A stretch of 64,000 nucleotides of DNA. It comes from Pseudomonas poae (lineage in GTDB: Bacteria > Pseudomonadota > Gammaproteobacteria > Pseudomonadales > Pseudomonadaceae). The notes beneath the pieces were generated by a model. The model worked only from the letters and a program-made list of their open reading frames with translations. It did no database searches and had not been told where the DNA came from. A program made the position numbers and the translations under genes. Position 1 is the first letter of the stretch, and each line of letters opens with the position of its first letter. The DNA is taken from NCBI GenBank assembly GCA_028869255.1, contig CP110972.1, forward strand, positions 2,423,001-2,487,000, read 5' to 3'. Of the stretch, positions 9,223 to 18,608 are shown one piece after another.

Positions 9223-11214
9223 TACTTTTTGTCCGCAATTTCGAGCATGGCTTCACGCAGGAAGAAATCCAGCGTGTTGCCGATGGTTTCGCTCATCTCC
9301 ACGGTCGGCTCCCAGTTCAGCAGGCGCTTGGCGTTTTCGATGCTTGGCTTGCGGTGGGCCACGTCCTGAGTAACCGGTGCCGTAGAACGCTTTGCTCTCT
9401 ACGTCACGGAAACCGGCGAACGGCGGGAAGTTGCTGCGCAGCGGGTGGGCTTCGAACTGACGCAGCAGCTCTTCGCCCAGTTGGCGGATGCTGGCTTCGT
9501 TTTCCGGGTTGCCGATGTTGATGATCTGGCCGTTGCACACATCGTTGTCGTTATCAATGATGCGCGCCAGCGCTTCGATACCGTCGGCGATGTCAGTGAA
9601 GCAGCGTTTCTGCTCGCCGCCGTCGAACAGGCGGATCGGCGTGCCTTCCACCAGGTTCAGGATCAGCTGGGTGATCGCACGGGAGCTGCCGATACGTGCC
9701 GAATCCAGACGGTCCAGGCGCGGGCCCATCCAGTTGAATGGACGGAACAGCGTGAAGTTCAGGCCCTTGGCGCCGTAGGCCCAGATCACCCGGTCCAGCA
9801 GTTGTTTGGAGACCGAGTAGATCCAACGCTGCTTGTTGACTGGGCCAACTACCAGGTTGGAGGTGTCCTCGTCGAAGTATTGGTCCTGGCACATGCCATA
9901 GACTTCGGAGGTCGACGGGAAGATCACGCGCTTGTTGTACTTGACGCAGTAGCGCACCAGCTTGAGGTTTTCTTCGAAGTCCAGCTCGAACACGCGCAGT
10001 GGGTTGCGGGTGTATTCGATGGGCGTGGCGATGGCCACCAGCGGCAGGACCACGTCGCACTTCTTGATGTGGTACTCGATCCACTCGGTGTGGATGCTGA
10101 TATCGCCTTCCACGTAATGGAAATTCGGGTGGCTGCGCAGGCGCTCGATGGCGTCGGAGCCGATGTCCAGGCCGTAGACTTCGTAACGGTCGTCACGCAG
10201 CAGGCGCTCGGACAAGTGGTTACCGATAAAGCCGTTCACGCCCAGGATCAGTACGCGGGTACGGCGGGGCTTGCGGCCCGACTCGGCACCGCGCAGCACG
10301 GAGCCGTCCACCAGGCCCAATTCGTTGGCCAGGGAGGGGCCGGCCAGGTACAGGCCGTTGTCGTTGCGCTGGCCGAACTTGACCACCAACGAGTCTTCAC
10401 CGCAGGCAATGCGCAGCGGGTTGACGCTGATCACACGGCCAGGGGCCAGGCCCTCGTTGCCCTTGATCACGTCGGCTTGCCACACGATCAGCTTGTGCTC
10501 GCCCACGGCGCAGAAGGCGCCCGGGTACGGTTGCGTCACGGCGCGCACCAGGTTGAACAGCTCTTCAGCCGGTTGTTTCCAGTCCAGCTTGCCATCGGCG
10601 GCGGTGCGGCGGCCGAAGTAGGTGGCCTGGCTTTCGTCCTGGGCGGTTTCAGTCAGCTTGCCTTGGGCCAATTGCGGCAGGGCATCGCGCAGCAGGTTGC
10701 TGGCGGCGTCGCGCAGTTTGGCGTGCAGGGTCAGGCCGGTGTCGCTGCGCTCGATGATGACTTTTTGCTGAGCCAGGATCGCGCCGGCATCGGCACGCTT
10801 GACCATACGGTGCAGGGTCACGCCGGTTTCGGTTTCACCTTTTACCAGCACCCAGTTGGCCGGAGCGCGACCACGGTATTTGGGCAGCAGCGAGCCGTGC
10901 AGGTTGAACGCACCTTTACTGGCGGTGGCCAGCAATTGCTCGCTCAGCAGGTTGCGGTAGTAGAACGAGAAGATGAACTCCGGGTTGAGCTTGGCGATGC
11001 GCTCGATCCACAGTGGGTGGTTGGCGTCTTCCGGGGCGTGCACCGGGATGCCGTTGCGGGCGCAGAGTTGGGCGACGGAACCGTAGAAGTTGTTTTCCTT
11101 GGGGTCATCGGCATGGGTGAACACAGCAGCAATTTCGTAACCGGTATTGAGCAGCGCTTCGATGCCTGCACAACCAATATCGTGGTACGCGAATACAACA
11201 GCTTTTGAACTCAT
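9222..11214 (-). CDS. arnA: bifunctional UDP-Ara4N formyltransferase / UDP-glucuronate decarboxylase ArnA, with a 1-base frameshift near the 3' end
   Basis: About 663 residues once repaired (E. coli ArnA has 660). The N-terminal formyltransferase (about 1-305) shows [20 protein letters not shown]. The C-terminal short-chain dehydrogenase-like decarboxylase shows [15 protein letters not shown] for NAD+ binding, [10 protein letters not shown] and [16 protein letters not shown] (catalytic Tyr and Lys). It oxidatively decarboxylates UDP-GlcA to UDP-Ara4O and, after transamination by ArnB, formylates UDP-Ara4N. Reading as printed leaves the family at GTGY (about 9370) and stops at 9253. One extra base (A at 9369 on plus, TACTCAGG on minus) explains it. 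Removing it restores a family-like tail ending [12 protein letters not shown] and the TAATG junction with arnD. I treat it as functional with a probable sequence error. Confidence 0.9.
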
Positions 11215-11216
11215 GA

Positions 11217-12242
11217 TTAGACCTGATCAGCAGAAGTAGAGGTATGGGAGGACACCAGGCCGTCAACGACGACCACGGGAGCCGGTGCTGCCGGTTGGTT
11301 GCGCAGCACTTTTTCAATAAAGAACCGGGGGCGGGCGCGCACATCGCTGTACATGCGGCCCAGGTATTCACCCAAGAGGCCCATGCCGATGAATTGGCCA
11401 CCGGTGAACACGAACAGCACGGCGAACAAGACGAACAGGCCGTCGCCCGCCCAGTCGGCGCCGAAGGCCAGGCGCATGACGATCAAGGCGAAGGCAAAAA
11501 ACACCCCGAGCGCAGCCAGGCTGAAGCCGACGATGGACAGCAGGCGCAGCGGGGTGGTGGTCATGCAGGTCAGCAGGTCGAACATCAGGCTGATCAGGCG
11601 CATGGCACTGTATTTGGATTCGCCGTGTTCACGCTCGGCGTGGTGCACCAGGATCTCGGTGGTGTGGCGGGCAAAGCCGTTGGCCAGGATCGGGATAAAG
11701 GTGCTGCGCTCGCGGCAGGCAAGCATCGCGTCGACGATGGTGCGCCGGTAAGCGCGCAGCATGCAGCCGTAGTCGGTCATGGCCACGCCGGTGGAGCGTT
11801 GCACCGCCAGGTTGATCAGGCGCGAAGGCCAGCGGCGAAAGGCCGAGTCCTGGCGGTTGTTGCGTACGGTGGCAACCACGTCGTAACCCAGGGCGGCTTG
11901 CTCGACCAGGCGCGGGATTTCTTCGGGCGGATTCTGCAAGTCGGCGTCTAGGGTAATCACCACCTCGCCACGGCACTGCTCGAAACCGGCCATGATCGCC
12001 GCATGCTGGCCGTAGTTACGGTTAAGGATCACCGCGACCACGTTGCTGCCCTCCTGCTCGGCGGCGTCTTCCAGCAGTTGGGCTGAATTGTCGCGGCTAC
12101 CGTCATCCACCAGGATGATTTCGTATTCGTAGGCCAGTTGCTGACAAGCTGCGGTGGTGCGACGCAGCAATTCAGGCAGGCTTTCTTGTTCGTTGTAGAC
12201 CGGGATAACGATCGACACGCAATGAATAGGGTAGGGTTTCAA
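11217..12242 (-). CDS. arnC: undecaprenyl-phosphate 4-deoxy-4-formamido-L-arabinose transferase ArnC
   Basis: 341 residues. A GT2 glycosyltransferase that moves L-Ara4FN from UDP to undecaprenyl phosphate at the cytoplasmic face. Motifs include [44 protein letters not shown] and [12 protein letters not shown] (DxD-type metal site). Two C-terminal transmembrane helices follow (about 235-290), then [15 protein letters not shown]. The family starts right before KPYPI, so I place the start at TTG 12242, with GAGG about 10 bases upstream. The only in-frame ATG (12329) would add 29 residues unlike ArnC. It is the first gene of the operon here; arnB, normally directly upstream, is not present. Confidence 0.9.
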   Translation of the reverse strand: MKPYPIHCVSIVIPVYNEQESLPELLRRTTAACQQLAYEYEIILVDDGSRDNSAQLLEDAAEQEGSNVVAVILNRNYGQHAAIMAGFEQCRGEVVITLDADLQNPPEEIPRLVEQAALGYDVVATVRNNRQDSAFRRWPSRLINLAVQRSTGVAMTDYGCMLRAYRRTIVDAMLACRERSTFIPILANGFARHTTEILVHHAEREHGESKYSAMRLISLMFDLLTCMTTTPLRLLSIVGFSLAALGVFFAFALIVMRLAFGADWAGDGLFVLFAVLFVFTGGQFIGMGLLGEYLGRMYSDVRARPRFFIEKVLRNQPAAPAPVVVVDGLVSSHTSTSADQV

Positions 12243-12655
12243 AGATTCATGACCTCGGGGGTTAGAGCAACTTGGAGCGTGAAAACAGCAATAATCATTG
12301 GGCGAATGTTTAGCCCGTTGATAAAACACGGCGCTAAAGGTGATGCGTAATCAACAGGTTAGACGGTGTAGCGGAATTTGCCCTGAAGTTTCATGTTTAA
12401 GATTAAGCGCAAAAATGTTGAACAGATATGAAAGGCAGATGAAAAACTCGTTTATTTGACAGGTAGACAGCTAGGGTTCAGCTAAACGAACAGGGGCGTT
12501 GCAGCGGGTATTTGGCCAGCCAAGTAAGAACTGTCCGCAGGGCGTTTGGTTCATCTGGCTTGCGCCGTACACGTCGGGGAACTTTATTGAAGAATCTTCT
12601 CTGCACTGGGCGCCAAGTGCCGGTAAAGTAAGCCGTCTCTTGCCAGGGTAGTCGG
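12243..12655. promoter_or_regulatory. arn operon upstream region; no gene seen
   Basis: 413 bases between the divergent arnC and the secreted-protein gene at 12656. It is more AT rich than its surroundings and must hold both promoters. On the minus strand around 12395-12408 there is CTTAATCTTAAA, which recalls half-sites of PmrA-type boxes, but the spacing is not that of the known PmrA direct repeat. I find no trace of arnB coding sequence in it. Confidence 0.4.
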
Positions 12656-13468
12656 ATGAATAGCGTGCAGCTTTTACGCGGCCAGTTGCGGCCAGTGTTG
12701 ATGGGGTTGTTGATGACCGTTGCGTGTGTCACCACCGTGCGGGCCGATGAGGGCGTTGCGCTCACCAGCATCGACGAGGTGCCTGAGGGTGTGGAAGTAC
12801 GGGGCAAGCAGATCGCCGCGTACACCTGGGAGGATCGCCAGGGCAAGAACCTGCTGGTGCTTGCCGAGCAGGTCAGCGAGCGCGATGACGACGGCACCCA
12901 GTCGGCGTTTGTGTACGCGGCCCAGTACCTGATCGACGGCAACCGCCCCAAACGCGTGTGGATGCTCTATGACGACGTGCAGCATTGCGAATTCGACGCG
13001 TCCCTGCGCTTCGACAGGGCTGCGACCAAGGTCACCGACCTGACTGGCGATGGCATTACCCAAGCCACGGTAGGGTATTCGCGCACCTGTACCAGCGATG
13101 TCAGCCCCAATGAATTCAAGTTGATCATGCACGTGGGCAAGTCCCAGAAATACCGCCTGCGCGGCGTCGACCGCGTGGGCGCCAGCTGGTGGGACGAAGA
13201 GGCCGGCGCGCTGCGGGGCATGCCGTTACCCAAGGATTGCAGCGTAGCCGGCCAGCAGGCGCTGGTCAGCCAGTACAAGGAGCAGGGCACCGAGCTGCCA
13301 TTGCCGGGCTGCTATGGCGAGGAGAAGGATTTTGCCAAGGCGCCGGAGGCTTACCTGGCCTTCATGCGCCAGCACTGGTTCGCGCTGATGCAGAAGCAGG
13401 ACACCGAATGGAGCCAGACCCAGACTCAGCCTCAAGACCCCGTCGAGGATGAAGATAGCGCCCCATGA
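12656..13468 (+). CDS. secreted protein, possibly of the M949_RS01915 surface-polysaccharide family
   Basis: 270 residues with a signal peptide (basic start, hydrophobic GLLMTVACVTTV, likely cleavage after VRA at about 30). The mature part contains DRAATKVTDLTGDGITQATV followed by TCTSDVSPNEFKLIMHVG and KYRLRGVDR. This 'DLTxDGxxE/Q...CTSDVSPxxxKLIM' pattern resembles proteins annotated as the M949_RS01915 family, which were named from a surface-polysaccharide phenotype; the biochemical role is unknown. The tail (about 245-270) is low-complexity and acidic. It is divergent from the arn operon and not obviously in an operon. Confidence 0.55.
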   Translation: MNSVQLLRGQLRPVLMGLLMTVACVTTVRADEGVALTSIDEVPEGVEVRGKQIAAYTWEDRQGKNLLVLAEQVSERDDDGTQSAFVYAAQYLIDGNRPKRVWMLYDDVQHCEFDASLRFDRAATKVTDLTGDGITQATVGYSRTCTSDVSPNEFKLIMHVGKSQKYRLRGVDRVGASWWDEEAGALRGMPLPKDCSVAGQQALVSQYKEQGTELPLPGCYGEEKDFAKAPEAYLAFMRQHWFALMQKQDTEWSQTQTQPQDPVEDEDSAP

Positions 13469-13576
13469 TTTGGTGCGGGCGCGCAGGGTGCGCTAGACTC
13501 AGCCTTCGCCAATTCACTAAATATCTCGATTAAACAATGGCTTGTCCGAGGTATTTAATCCAAAGGCTGATTTATT

Positions 13577-14491
13577 TTGACTGAGTCTATCCGCAACCCG
13601 CTGACCCTTTACCTCACCCGCCTGGCGCCGTCCAGCCAACTGACCATGCGTTATGTGCTGCAGGACGCCGCCGACCGCCTGGGCTTCGAGGACATCAACC
13701 TTGAAGACATCGACTGGCACCTGCTGCAGCCCGAACACGTCATCGCATTGGTCGCCGCGTTACGCGAGGATGGTTATGCGCCGAATACCTCGTCGCTCTA
13801 CGTGAATGCGGTGCGCGGGGTGATGAATGAAGCCTGGCGCTTGAGCCTGATCAGCCAGGAACACCTGTTGCGCATGCGCACCGTCAAGGCCGCGCCCGGC
13901 ACCCGTTTGGGCCAGGGCCGCAACCTGCGACGTACGCTGATCCGCGAAATGATGGAGGTCTGCGCCGCCGACCCACGCCCCCAGGGCCTGCGGGACGCAG
14001 CGGTGATCGGCATCCTGTATGGCTCGGGCATGCGTAAGTCGGAGTCGGTCAACCTGGACCTGGCGCAGATCAACTTCGACGAGCGCAGCTTGCGGGTGAT
14101 CGGCAAAGGCAACAAAGAGCTGATCAAGTACGCGCCGGATTGGGCATTCGCCAAATTGCAGGCATGGCTGGCGTTTCGCCGCGAGCAGCTCAAGGAAGGC
14201 GAGCAGGATGACGCCTTTCTGTTCAACCGTATCCGCCGGGGCAGCCATATCACCCGCGAGCGCATCACCAAGCATGCGATCTACTACATCGCCCGCCAGC
14301 GCGGTGAGCAGGTGGGGGTCAAGATCATGCCTCATGACTTTCGCCGCTCGTTCATCACCCGCGTAATCGAGGAGCATGACCTGTCGATCGCGCAGAAACT
14401 GGCGCACCACACCAATATCCAGACCACCGCCAGCTATGACGTGCGTGACGACAATGAGCGGCGGCGGGCGGTGGATCGGTTTGACCTGTAA
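13577..14491 (+). CDS. tyrosine recombinase / site-specific integrase, orphan
   Basis: 304 residues. The N-terminal SAM-like core-binding region (about 1-100) is followed by the catalytic domain with all key positions visible: Arg in YGSGMRKSE, Lys in GKGNKE, HxxR in PHDFRRSF, His in LAHHTNIQTT and the Tyr nucleophile in ASYDVRD. The start is uncertain: TTG at 13577 has AAAGG about 10 bases upstream and fits the family length; there is no in-frame ATG upstream. No phage or conjugation genes lie beside it and its base composition matches the core. It is probably a resident recombinase and not the mobility enzyme of the island further right. Confidence 0.8.
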   Translation: MTESIRNPLTLYLTRLAPSSQLTMRYVLQDAADRLGFEDINLEDIDWHLLQPEHVIALVAALREDGYAPNTSSLYVNAVRGVMNEAWRLSLISQEHLLRMRTVKAAPGTRLGQGRNLRRTLIREMMEVCAADPRPQGLRDAAVIGILYGSGMRKSESVNLDLAQINFDERSLRVIGKGNKELIKYAPDWAFAKLQAWLAFRREQLKEGEQDDAFLFNRIRRGSHITRERITKHAIYYIARQRGEQVGVKIMPHDFRRSFITRVIEEHDLSIAQKLAHHTNIQTTASYDVRDDNERRRAVDRFDL

Positions 14492-14516
14492 CGTCAGGCA
14501 GGGTGAAGACCCAAAA

Positions 14517-14605
14517 TGTGGGAGCGGGCTTGCTCGCGAAGGCGGTGTATCTGTCACTGGACCTGTGACTGACATACCGCATTCGCGAGCAAGCCCGCTC
14601 CCACA
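14517..14605. repeat. REP pair (BIME-like palindromic unit)
   Basis: A 24-base arm at 14517-14540 (core GGGAGCGGGCTTGCTCGCGA) is repeated as its exact reverse complement at 14582-14605. The 41-base middle is itself partly self-complementary (GCGGTGT / ATACCGC). This is the standard REP architecture of fluorescent pseudomonads and lies in the convergent gap between the recombinase and the SDR, where it may also serve as a transcript end. Confidence 0.85.
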
Positions 14606-14622
14606 AAGGATTGGTGTAAAGG

Positions 14623-15480
14623 TTAGAGGATCGGCTTGCCGCCAGTGACGGCATACCGCGAACCGGAAATGTAGCTGGCTTCATCCGAGGCCAACAGTAC
14701 ATAAATCGGTGCCACTTCCACCGGTTGGCCAGGGCGACCCAGCGGGGTTTCACTGCCGAAGCTCTGCACGTCATCATCGGGCATGGTCGCCACGATCAGC
14801 GGCGTCCAGATCGGGCCCGGCGCCACACTGTTGACGCGAATGCCCTGGCTGCCGAGCAACTGCGCCAGGCCCCCGGTGAAGTTGGCGATCGCGCCCTTGG
14901 TGGCGGCATAGGCCAGCAGGGTCGGCTTGGGCATGTCGGAATTGACCGAGCTGGTGTTGATGATCGAGCTGCCGGCCTTCATATGCGGCAGCGCGGCCTT
15001 GCAGATGCGAAACATCGCGGTGATGTTGATATCGAAGGTTTTGACCCATTCCTCATCCTCGATTTCTTCAAGGGTTTCGTGGGTCATCTGGAACGCGGCG
15101 TTATTGACCAGCACGTCGATGCGGCCGAATTGCTCAACTGTTTTGTCGACCAGCTCTTGGCACACGCTTTTCTGCGCGATATCACCCGGCAGCAACAGGC
15201 ATTGGCGGCCGGCTTCTTCGACCCAGCGCGCAGTTTCGCGGGCGTCCTCATGTTCATCCAGGTAGGCGATAGCCACGTCAGCCCCTTCACGCGCAAACGC
15301 GATGGCCACTGCACGTCCGATGCCGCTGTCGGCACCGGTGATCAGCGCGATCTTGTTGGCCAACCGCCCGGAGCCTTTGTAGCTCTGTTCGCCGCAATCC
15401 GGGTACGGGTCCATTTTCTTTTGTGAACCGGGCACGTTCTGCGCTTGCGGGGCGAAGGGTGGGCGAGGGTAGTCAGTCAT
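14623..15480 (-). CDS. SDR family oxidoreductase, YghA/general-stress type
   Basis: 285 residues. The 40-residue N-terminal extension (YPRPPFAPQAQNVPGSQKKM and DPYPDCGEQSYKGSGRL) precedes the Rossmann domain with GADSGIGRAVAIAFAREGAD (cofactor binding), NNAAFQMT, catalytic Ser in IINTSSVNS and YAATKGAI (Tyr-x-x-x-Lys). This long-N-terminus subfamily is typical of YghA/YhdF-like stress-induced dehydrogenases. Substrate unknown. I use ATG 15480 with GGAG six bases upstream; the in-frame ATG at 15492 overlaps that ribosome binding site. Confidence 0.85.
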   Translation of the reverse strand: MTDYPRPPFAPQAQNVPGSQKKMDPYPDCGEQSYKGSGRLANKIALITGADSGIGRAVAIAFAREGADVAIAYLDEHEDARETARWVEEAGRQCLLLPGDIAQKSVCQELVDKTVEQFGRIDVLVNNAAFQMTHETLEEIEDEEWVKTFDINITAMFRICKAALPHMKAGSSIINTSSVNSDMPKPTLLAYAATKGAIANFTGGLAQLLGSQGIRVNSVAPGPIWTPLIVATMPDDDVQSFGSETPLGRPGQPVEVAPIYVLLASDEASYISGSRYAVTGGKPIL

Positions 15481-15635
15481 TTCAATCTCCATAGGTTTGC
15501 AAGGGTGCTATGGGATTAGTAGTTTCACGCCGGGCGATAGTTGTAACGGATGCCGCGCAAGCCCGACGAGTGGTTGGCTTTAAGCTTATGCATAAACGGT
15601 ATTTCCAACGGCGCCATTAGACTTCTTAAGATCAC

Positions 15636-15653
15636 GTCATAACTCGTTATGAC
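15636..15653. promoter_or_regulatory. perfect palindrome, probable GntR operator
   Basis: GTCATAACTCGTTATGAC, two 8-base arms around TC, ends 11 bases before the proposed start of the GntR gene (15665). Position and symmetry suggest a dimeric repressor site through which the regulator controls itself and the operon behind it. Confidence 0.65.
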
Positions 15654-15664
15654 AAGTGACCTTG

Positions 15665-16420
15665 ATGAACGATTCCAGCCTCTCCCCGCTGTCCAGCATT
15701 CCCTTGCATGCGCAACTGCGTGACCTGTTGCGCAGCCGCATTCTCGACGGTGAATACGCCCCCAATACTCAAATGCCTTCCGAGAGCGAGCTGGGCACGC
15801 GCTTCAACGTCAGCCGTATCACCGTGCGCCAGGCGTTGGGCGATCTGCAAAAAGAGGGTTTGATCTACAAGATTCACGGTAAAGGCACGTTTGTCTCCAA
15901 GCCCAAGGCCTTCCAGAACGTCAGCACCTTGCAGGGCCTGGCCGAATCCATGACCGAGCGCGGCTATGAAGTGATCAACCGCTTGCGCAGTTTCCGTTTC
16001 GTGCCGGCCGACAAACAGGTGGCCGAGCGTCTGGGCGTGGAGGAGGGCACCGTGGTTGCGCAAATCAAGCGGGTGCGCCTGATCAACCGTGAGCCGGTGT
16101 CGCTGGAAATCACCTACCTGCCACAACCCCTCGGCGAGCGCCTGGAAAAGGCTGACCTGGTCACCCGCGACATCTTCCTGATCCTCGAAAACGACTGCGG
16201 CCTGCAGCTGGGGCATGCCGATGTGGCCATCGACGCGGTACTGGCCGACAGCGACCTGACCCAGGCACTGAATGTAGAACCGGGCTCACCGATCATGCAC
16301 ATCGAGCGCCTGACCCACACCGCCGACGGCCAGCCGGTGGACTTTGAACACCTGTACTACCGTGGCGACGCTTTCCAGTATCGCCTGCGCATCGACCGTG
16401 AACGAGGAAGCCGCCCGTGA
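15665..16420 (+). CDS. GntR family transcriptional regulator (HutC subfamily)
   Basis: 251 residues. The N-terminal winged helix (about 10-75) includes LHAQLRDLLRSRILDGEYA, MPSESELGTRFNVSRITVRQ and KEGLIYKIHGKGTFVSKPK. The C-terminal UTRA ligand-binding domain (about 90-245) shows RVRLINREPVSLEITYLP and MHIERLTHTADGQPVDFE. Its stop overlaps the GTG start of the flavoprotein gene (GTGA), so it is the first gene of the operon and presumably its ligand-responsive repressor; the palindrome just upstream is the likely operator. The start is ATG 15665 or GTG 15656; neither has a strong ribosome binding site. Confidence 0.9.
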   Translation: MNDSSLSPLSSIPLHAQLRDLLRSRILDGEYAPNTQMPSESELGTRFNVSRITVRQALGDLQKEGLIYKIHGKGTFVSKPKAFQNVSTLQGLAESMTERGYEVINRLRSFRFVPADKQVAERLGVEEGTVVAQIKRVRLINREPVSLEITYLPQPLGERLEKADLVTRDIFLILENDCGLQLGHADVAIDAVLADSDLTQALNVEPGSPIMHIERLTHTADGQPVDFEHLYYRGDAFQYRLRIDRERGSRP

Positions 16421-18146
16421 GCCGCCAAACCCTGGAACTGGAATACGACATCGTGGTGATCGGCGGCGGCACGGCCGGGCCGATGGCGGCGATCAAAGCC
16501 AAGGAAGCCAACAGCAACCTGCGCGTGTTGCTGGTAGACAAAGCCAACGTCAAGCGCAGCGGCGCGATCAGCATGGGCATGGACGGGCTGAACAACGCGA
16601 TCATCCCCGGCCACTCGACGCCTGAGCAGTACACCAAGGAAATCACCATCGCCAACGACGGCATCGTCAACCAGGCGGCGGTGTACGCCTATGCCACCCA
16701 CAGTTTCGAGACCATCGAGCAACTGGACCGCTGGGGCGTGAAGTTCGAAAAGGACGAGACCGGCGACTACGCGGTGAAAAAAGTCCATCACATGGGCGCC
16801 TACGTGCTGCCGATGCCTGAGGGTCATGACATCAAGAAGGTGCTGTACCGCCAGCTCAAGCGCGCCCGAGTGACGATCACCAACCGCCTGGTGTGCACGC
16901 GTTTGCTGACCGACAGCGAAGGCGCGGTAAACGGCGTGATGGGCTTTGATTGCCGCACCGCCGACTTCCAGGTGATCAAGGCCAAGGCGGTGATCCTGTG
17001 CTGCGGCGCAGCGGGCCGCCTGGGCTTGCCATCGTCGGGTTACCTGATGGGCACTTATGAAAACCCGACCAATGCCGGAGACGGCTACGCCATGGCCTAC
17101 CACGCGGGCGCTGAGCTGGCGAACCTGGAGTGCTTCCAGATCAACCCGTTGATCAAGGATTACAACGGCCCGGCCTGCGCCTATGTGACGGGCCCGCTGG
17201 GCGGCTACACCGCCAATAACAAGGGCGAGCGCTTTATCGAGTGCGACTACTGGAGCGGCCAGATGATGTGGGAGTTCCACCAGAACTCGAAAGCGGCAAT
17301 GGCCCGGTGTTCCTCAAGCTCGACCATTTGGCCGAGGAGACCATCCAGAACATCGAAACCATCCTGCACAGCAACGAGCGGCCGAGCCGTGGCCAGTTCC
17401 ACGCCAACCGCGGCACTGATTACCGCAGCGACATGGTGGAAATGCACATCTCCGAGATTGGTTTCTGCAGCGGGCATTCGGCCTCCGGCGTGTGGGTGAA
17501 CGAACGTGCCGAGACCTCGGTGAAAGGCTTGTATTCAGCCGGCGACATGGCGGCGGTGCCGCATAACTACATGCTGGGCGCTTTTACCTACGGTTGGTTC
17601 GCCGGCACCAACGCGGCCCAGTATGTGGTGGAGAAAGACTTCAGCGCGGTGAATGCCGAGCAGGTCGCCGCCGAACAGGCCCGCGTGTATGCGCCGCTGG
17701 ACCGCGAGACCGGCCTGCCGCCGGCGCAGGTCGAGTACAAGCTGCGCCGTTTCGTGAACGACTACCTGCAGCCGCCCAAGGTCACCCGCAAGATGGAAAT
17801 CGGCCTGCAGCGTTTCAGTGACATCGAGCGCGACCTCGACCAGATGAAAGCCCACAACCCCCATGAGCTGATGCGTGCCATGGAAACCAGCGTGATCCGC
17901 GACTGCGCCGAAATGGCCGCCCGCGCCTCGCTGTACCGCGCCGAAAGCCGCTGGGGCCTGTACCACCACCGCGTCGATCACCCGCAACGCAATGACGCCG
18001 AATGGTTTTGCCATTGCCACCTGAAAAAAGGCGATGACGGCCAGATGGTCAGCTTCAAGAAACCCGTGGAGCCCTACGTGATCCCGCTGGACGCCGAAGA
18101 AATGCAAGCCTACGACCGCCTGCGTGTAGGGGCTGATGCTGCCTGA
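16417..18146 (+). CDS. AprA-like fumarate reductase/succinate dehydrogenase family flavoprotein, one-base frameshift
   Basis: About 576 residues after repair. The N-terminal FAD dinucleotide motif is DIVVIGGGTAGPMAAIKAKE; SGAISMGMDGLNNAI and GYLMGTYENPTNAGDGYAMA are typical of the adenylylsulfate-reductase alpha (AprA)-like branch. The second half has GLYSAGDMAAVPHNYMLGAF and a Cys-poor AprA-like tail. The frame breaks at 17283: CCAGAACTC should probably read CCAGGAACTC (Gln-Glu-Leu). Both halves match the same family without a gap, so a missing G in the sequence is likely. The partner is the ferredoxin at 18244, an AprB-like arrangement. Together with a sulfonate/nitrate-type ABC transporter this suggests oxidation or reduction of an imported sulfur- or nitrogen-containing compound. 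The substrate is unknown. Confidence 0.8.
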
Positions 18147-18160
18147 GATAGAACCCTGTA

Positions 18161-18191
18161 CCTGTGAGGGAGCAAGCTCCCTCGCCACAGG
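18161..18191. repeat. single REP palindrome
   Basis: CCTGTGAGGGAGC, AA, GCTCCCTCGCCACAGG: an imperfect hairpin of the 'GAGGGAGCTTGCTCCC' REP type common in fluorescent pseudomonads. It sits between the flavoprotein stop and the ferredoxin start, inside the operon, and could affect mRNA stability there. Confidence 0.7.
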
Positions 18192-18243
18192 TTATTCGCC
18201 ACAGAGAACAGAGAGCGCAAACATGCGCCCAGGACACCGTGAA

Positions 18244-18489
18244 ATGGCCTACCAACCCCAGGAAATATTCTTCCGATCCAACGCGCCGGTGACGATCGAC
18301 GAAGACAAGTGCATCGCCGAAAAAGGCTGCACCGTCTGCGTCGACGTGTGCCCGATGGACCTGTTGGCGATCAATCCCGCAACGCAGAAGGCGTACATGG
18401 CGTTCGACGAATGCTGGTACTGCATGCCGTGTGAGAAGGATTGCCCCACCGGCGCAGTCAAGGTCGAGATCCCGTACCTGCTGCGCTGA
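18244..18489 (+). CDS. 2x[4Fe-4S] ferredoxin, AprB-like partner of the flavoprotein
   Basis: 81 residues with two clusters of Cys: CIAEKGCTVCVDVCP (about residues 23-37) and CWYCMPCEKDCP (about 58-69). The extra residues between the first and second Cys of cluster one, and the Trp in cluster two, recall AprB. It should carry electrons to or from the AprA-like flavoprotein. I use ATG 18244 (MAYQPQEIFFRS), where the family begins; upstream in-frame starts run through the REP element. Confidence 0.85.
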   Translation: MAYQPQEIFFRSNAPVTIDEDKCIAEKGCTVCVDVCPMDLLAINPATQKAYMAFDECWYCMPCEKDCPTGAVKVEIPYLLR

Positions 18490-18608
18490 GCGTTTCGACT
18501 CAAAGCCATCCGCCAACACCGGACGCCAATGCCGTACCCCCTCGTTTCCCACCGTGCCTGATCACGGCGGAGACGATCCTATAACCATGATTCGAGGGGA
18601 AACACCCA

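Noticed and set aside
9445..11208. 587-codon plus-strand open frame opposite arnA
   Set aside because: Antisense shadow of arnA; composition typical of complementary GC-rich frames.
12395..12410. PmrA-box-like CTTAATCTTAAA before arnC
   Set aside because: The half-sites are adjacent and not spaced by five bases as in the known box; kept only as a remark.
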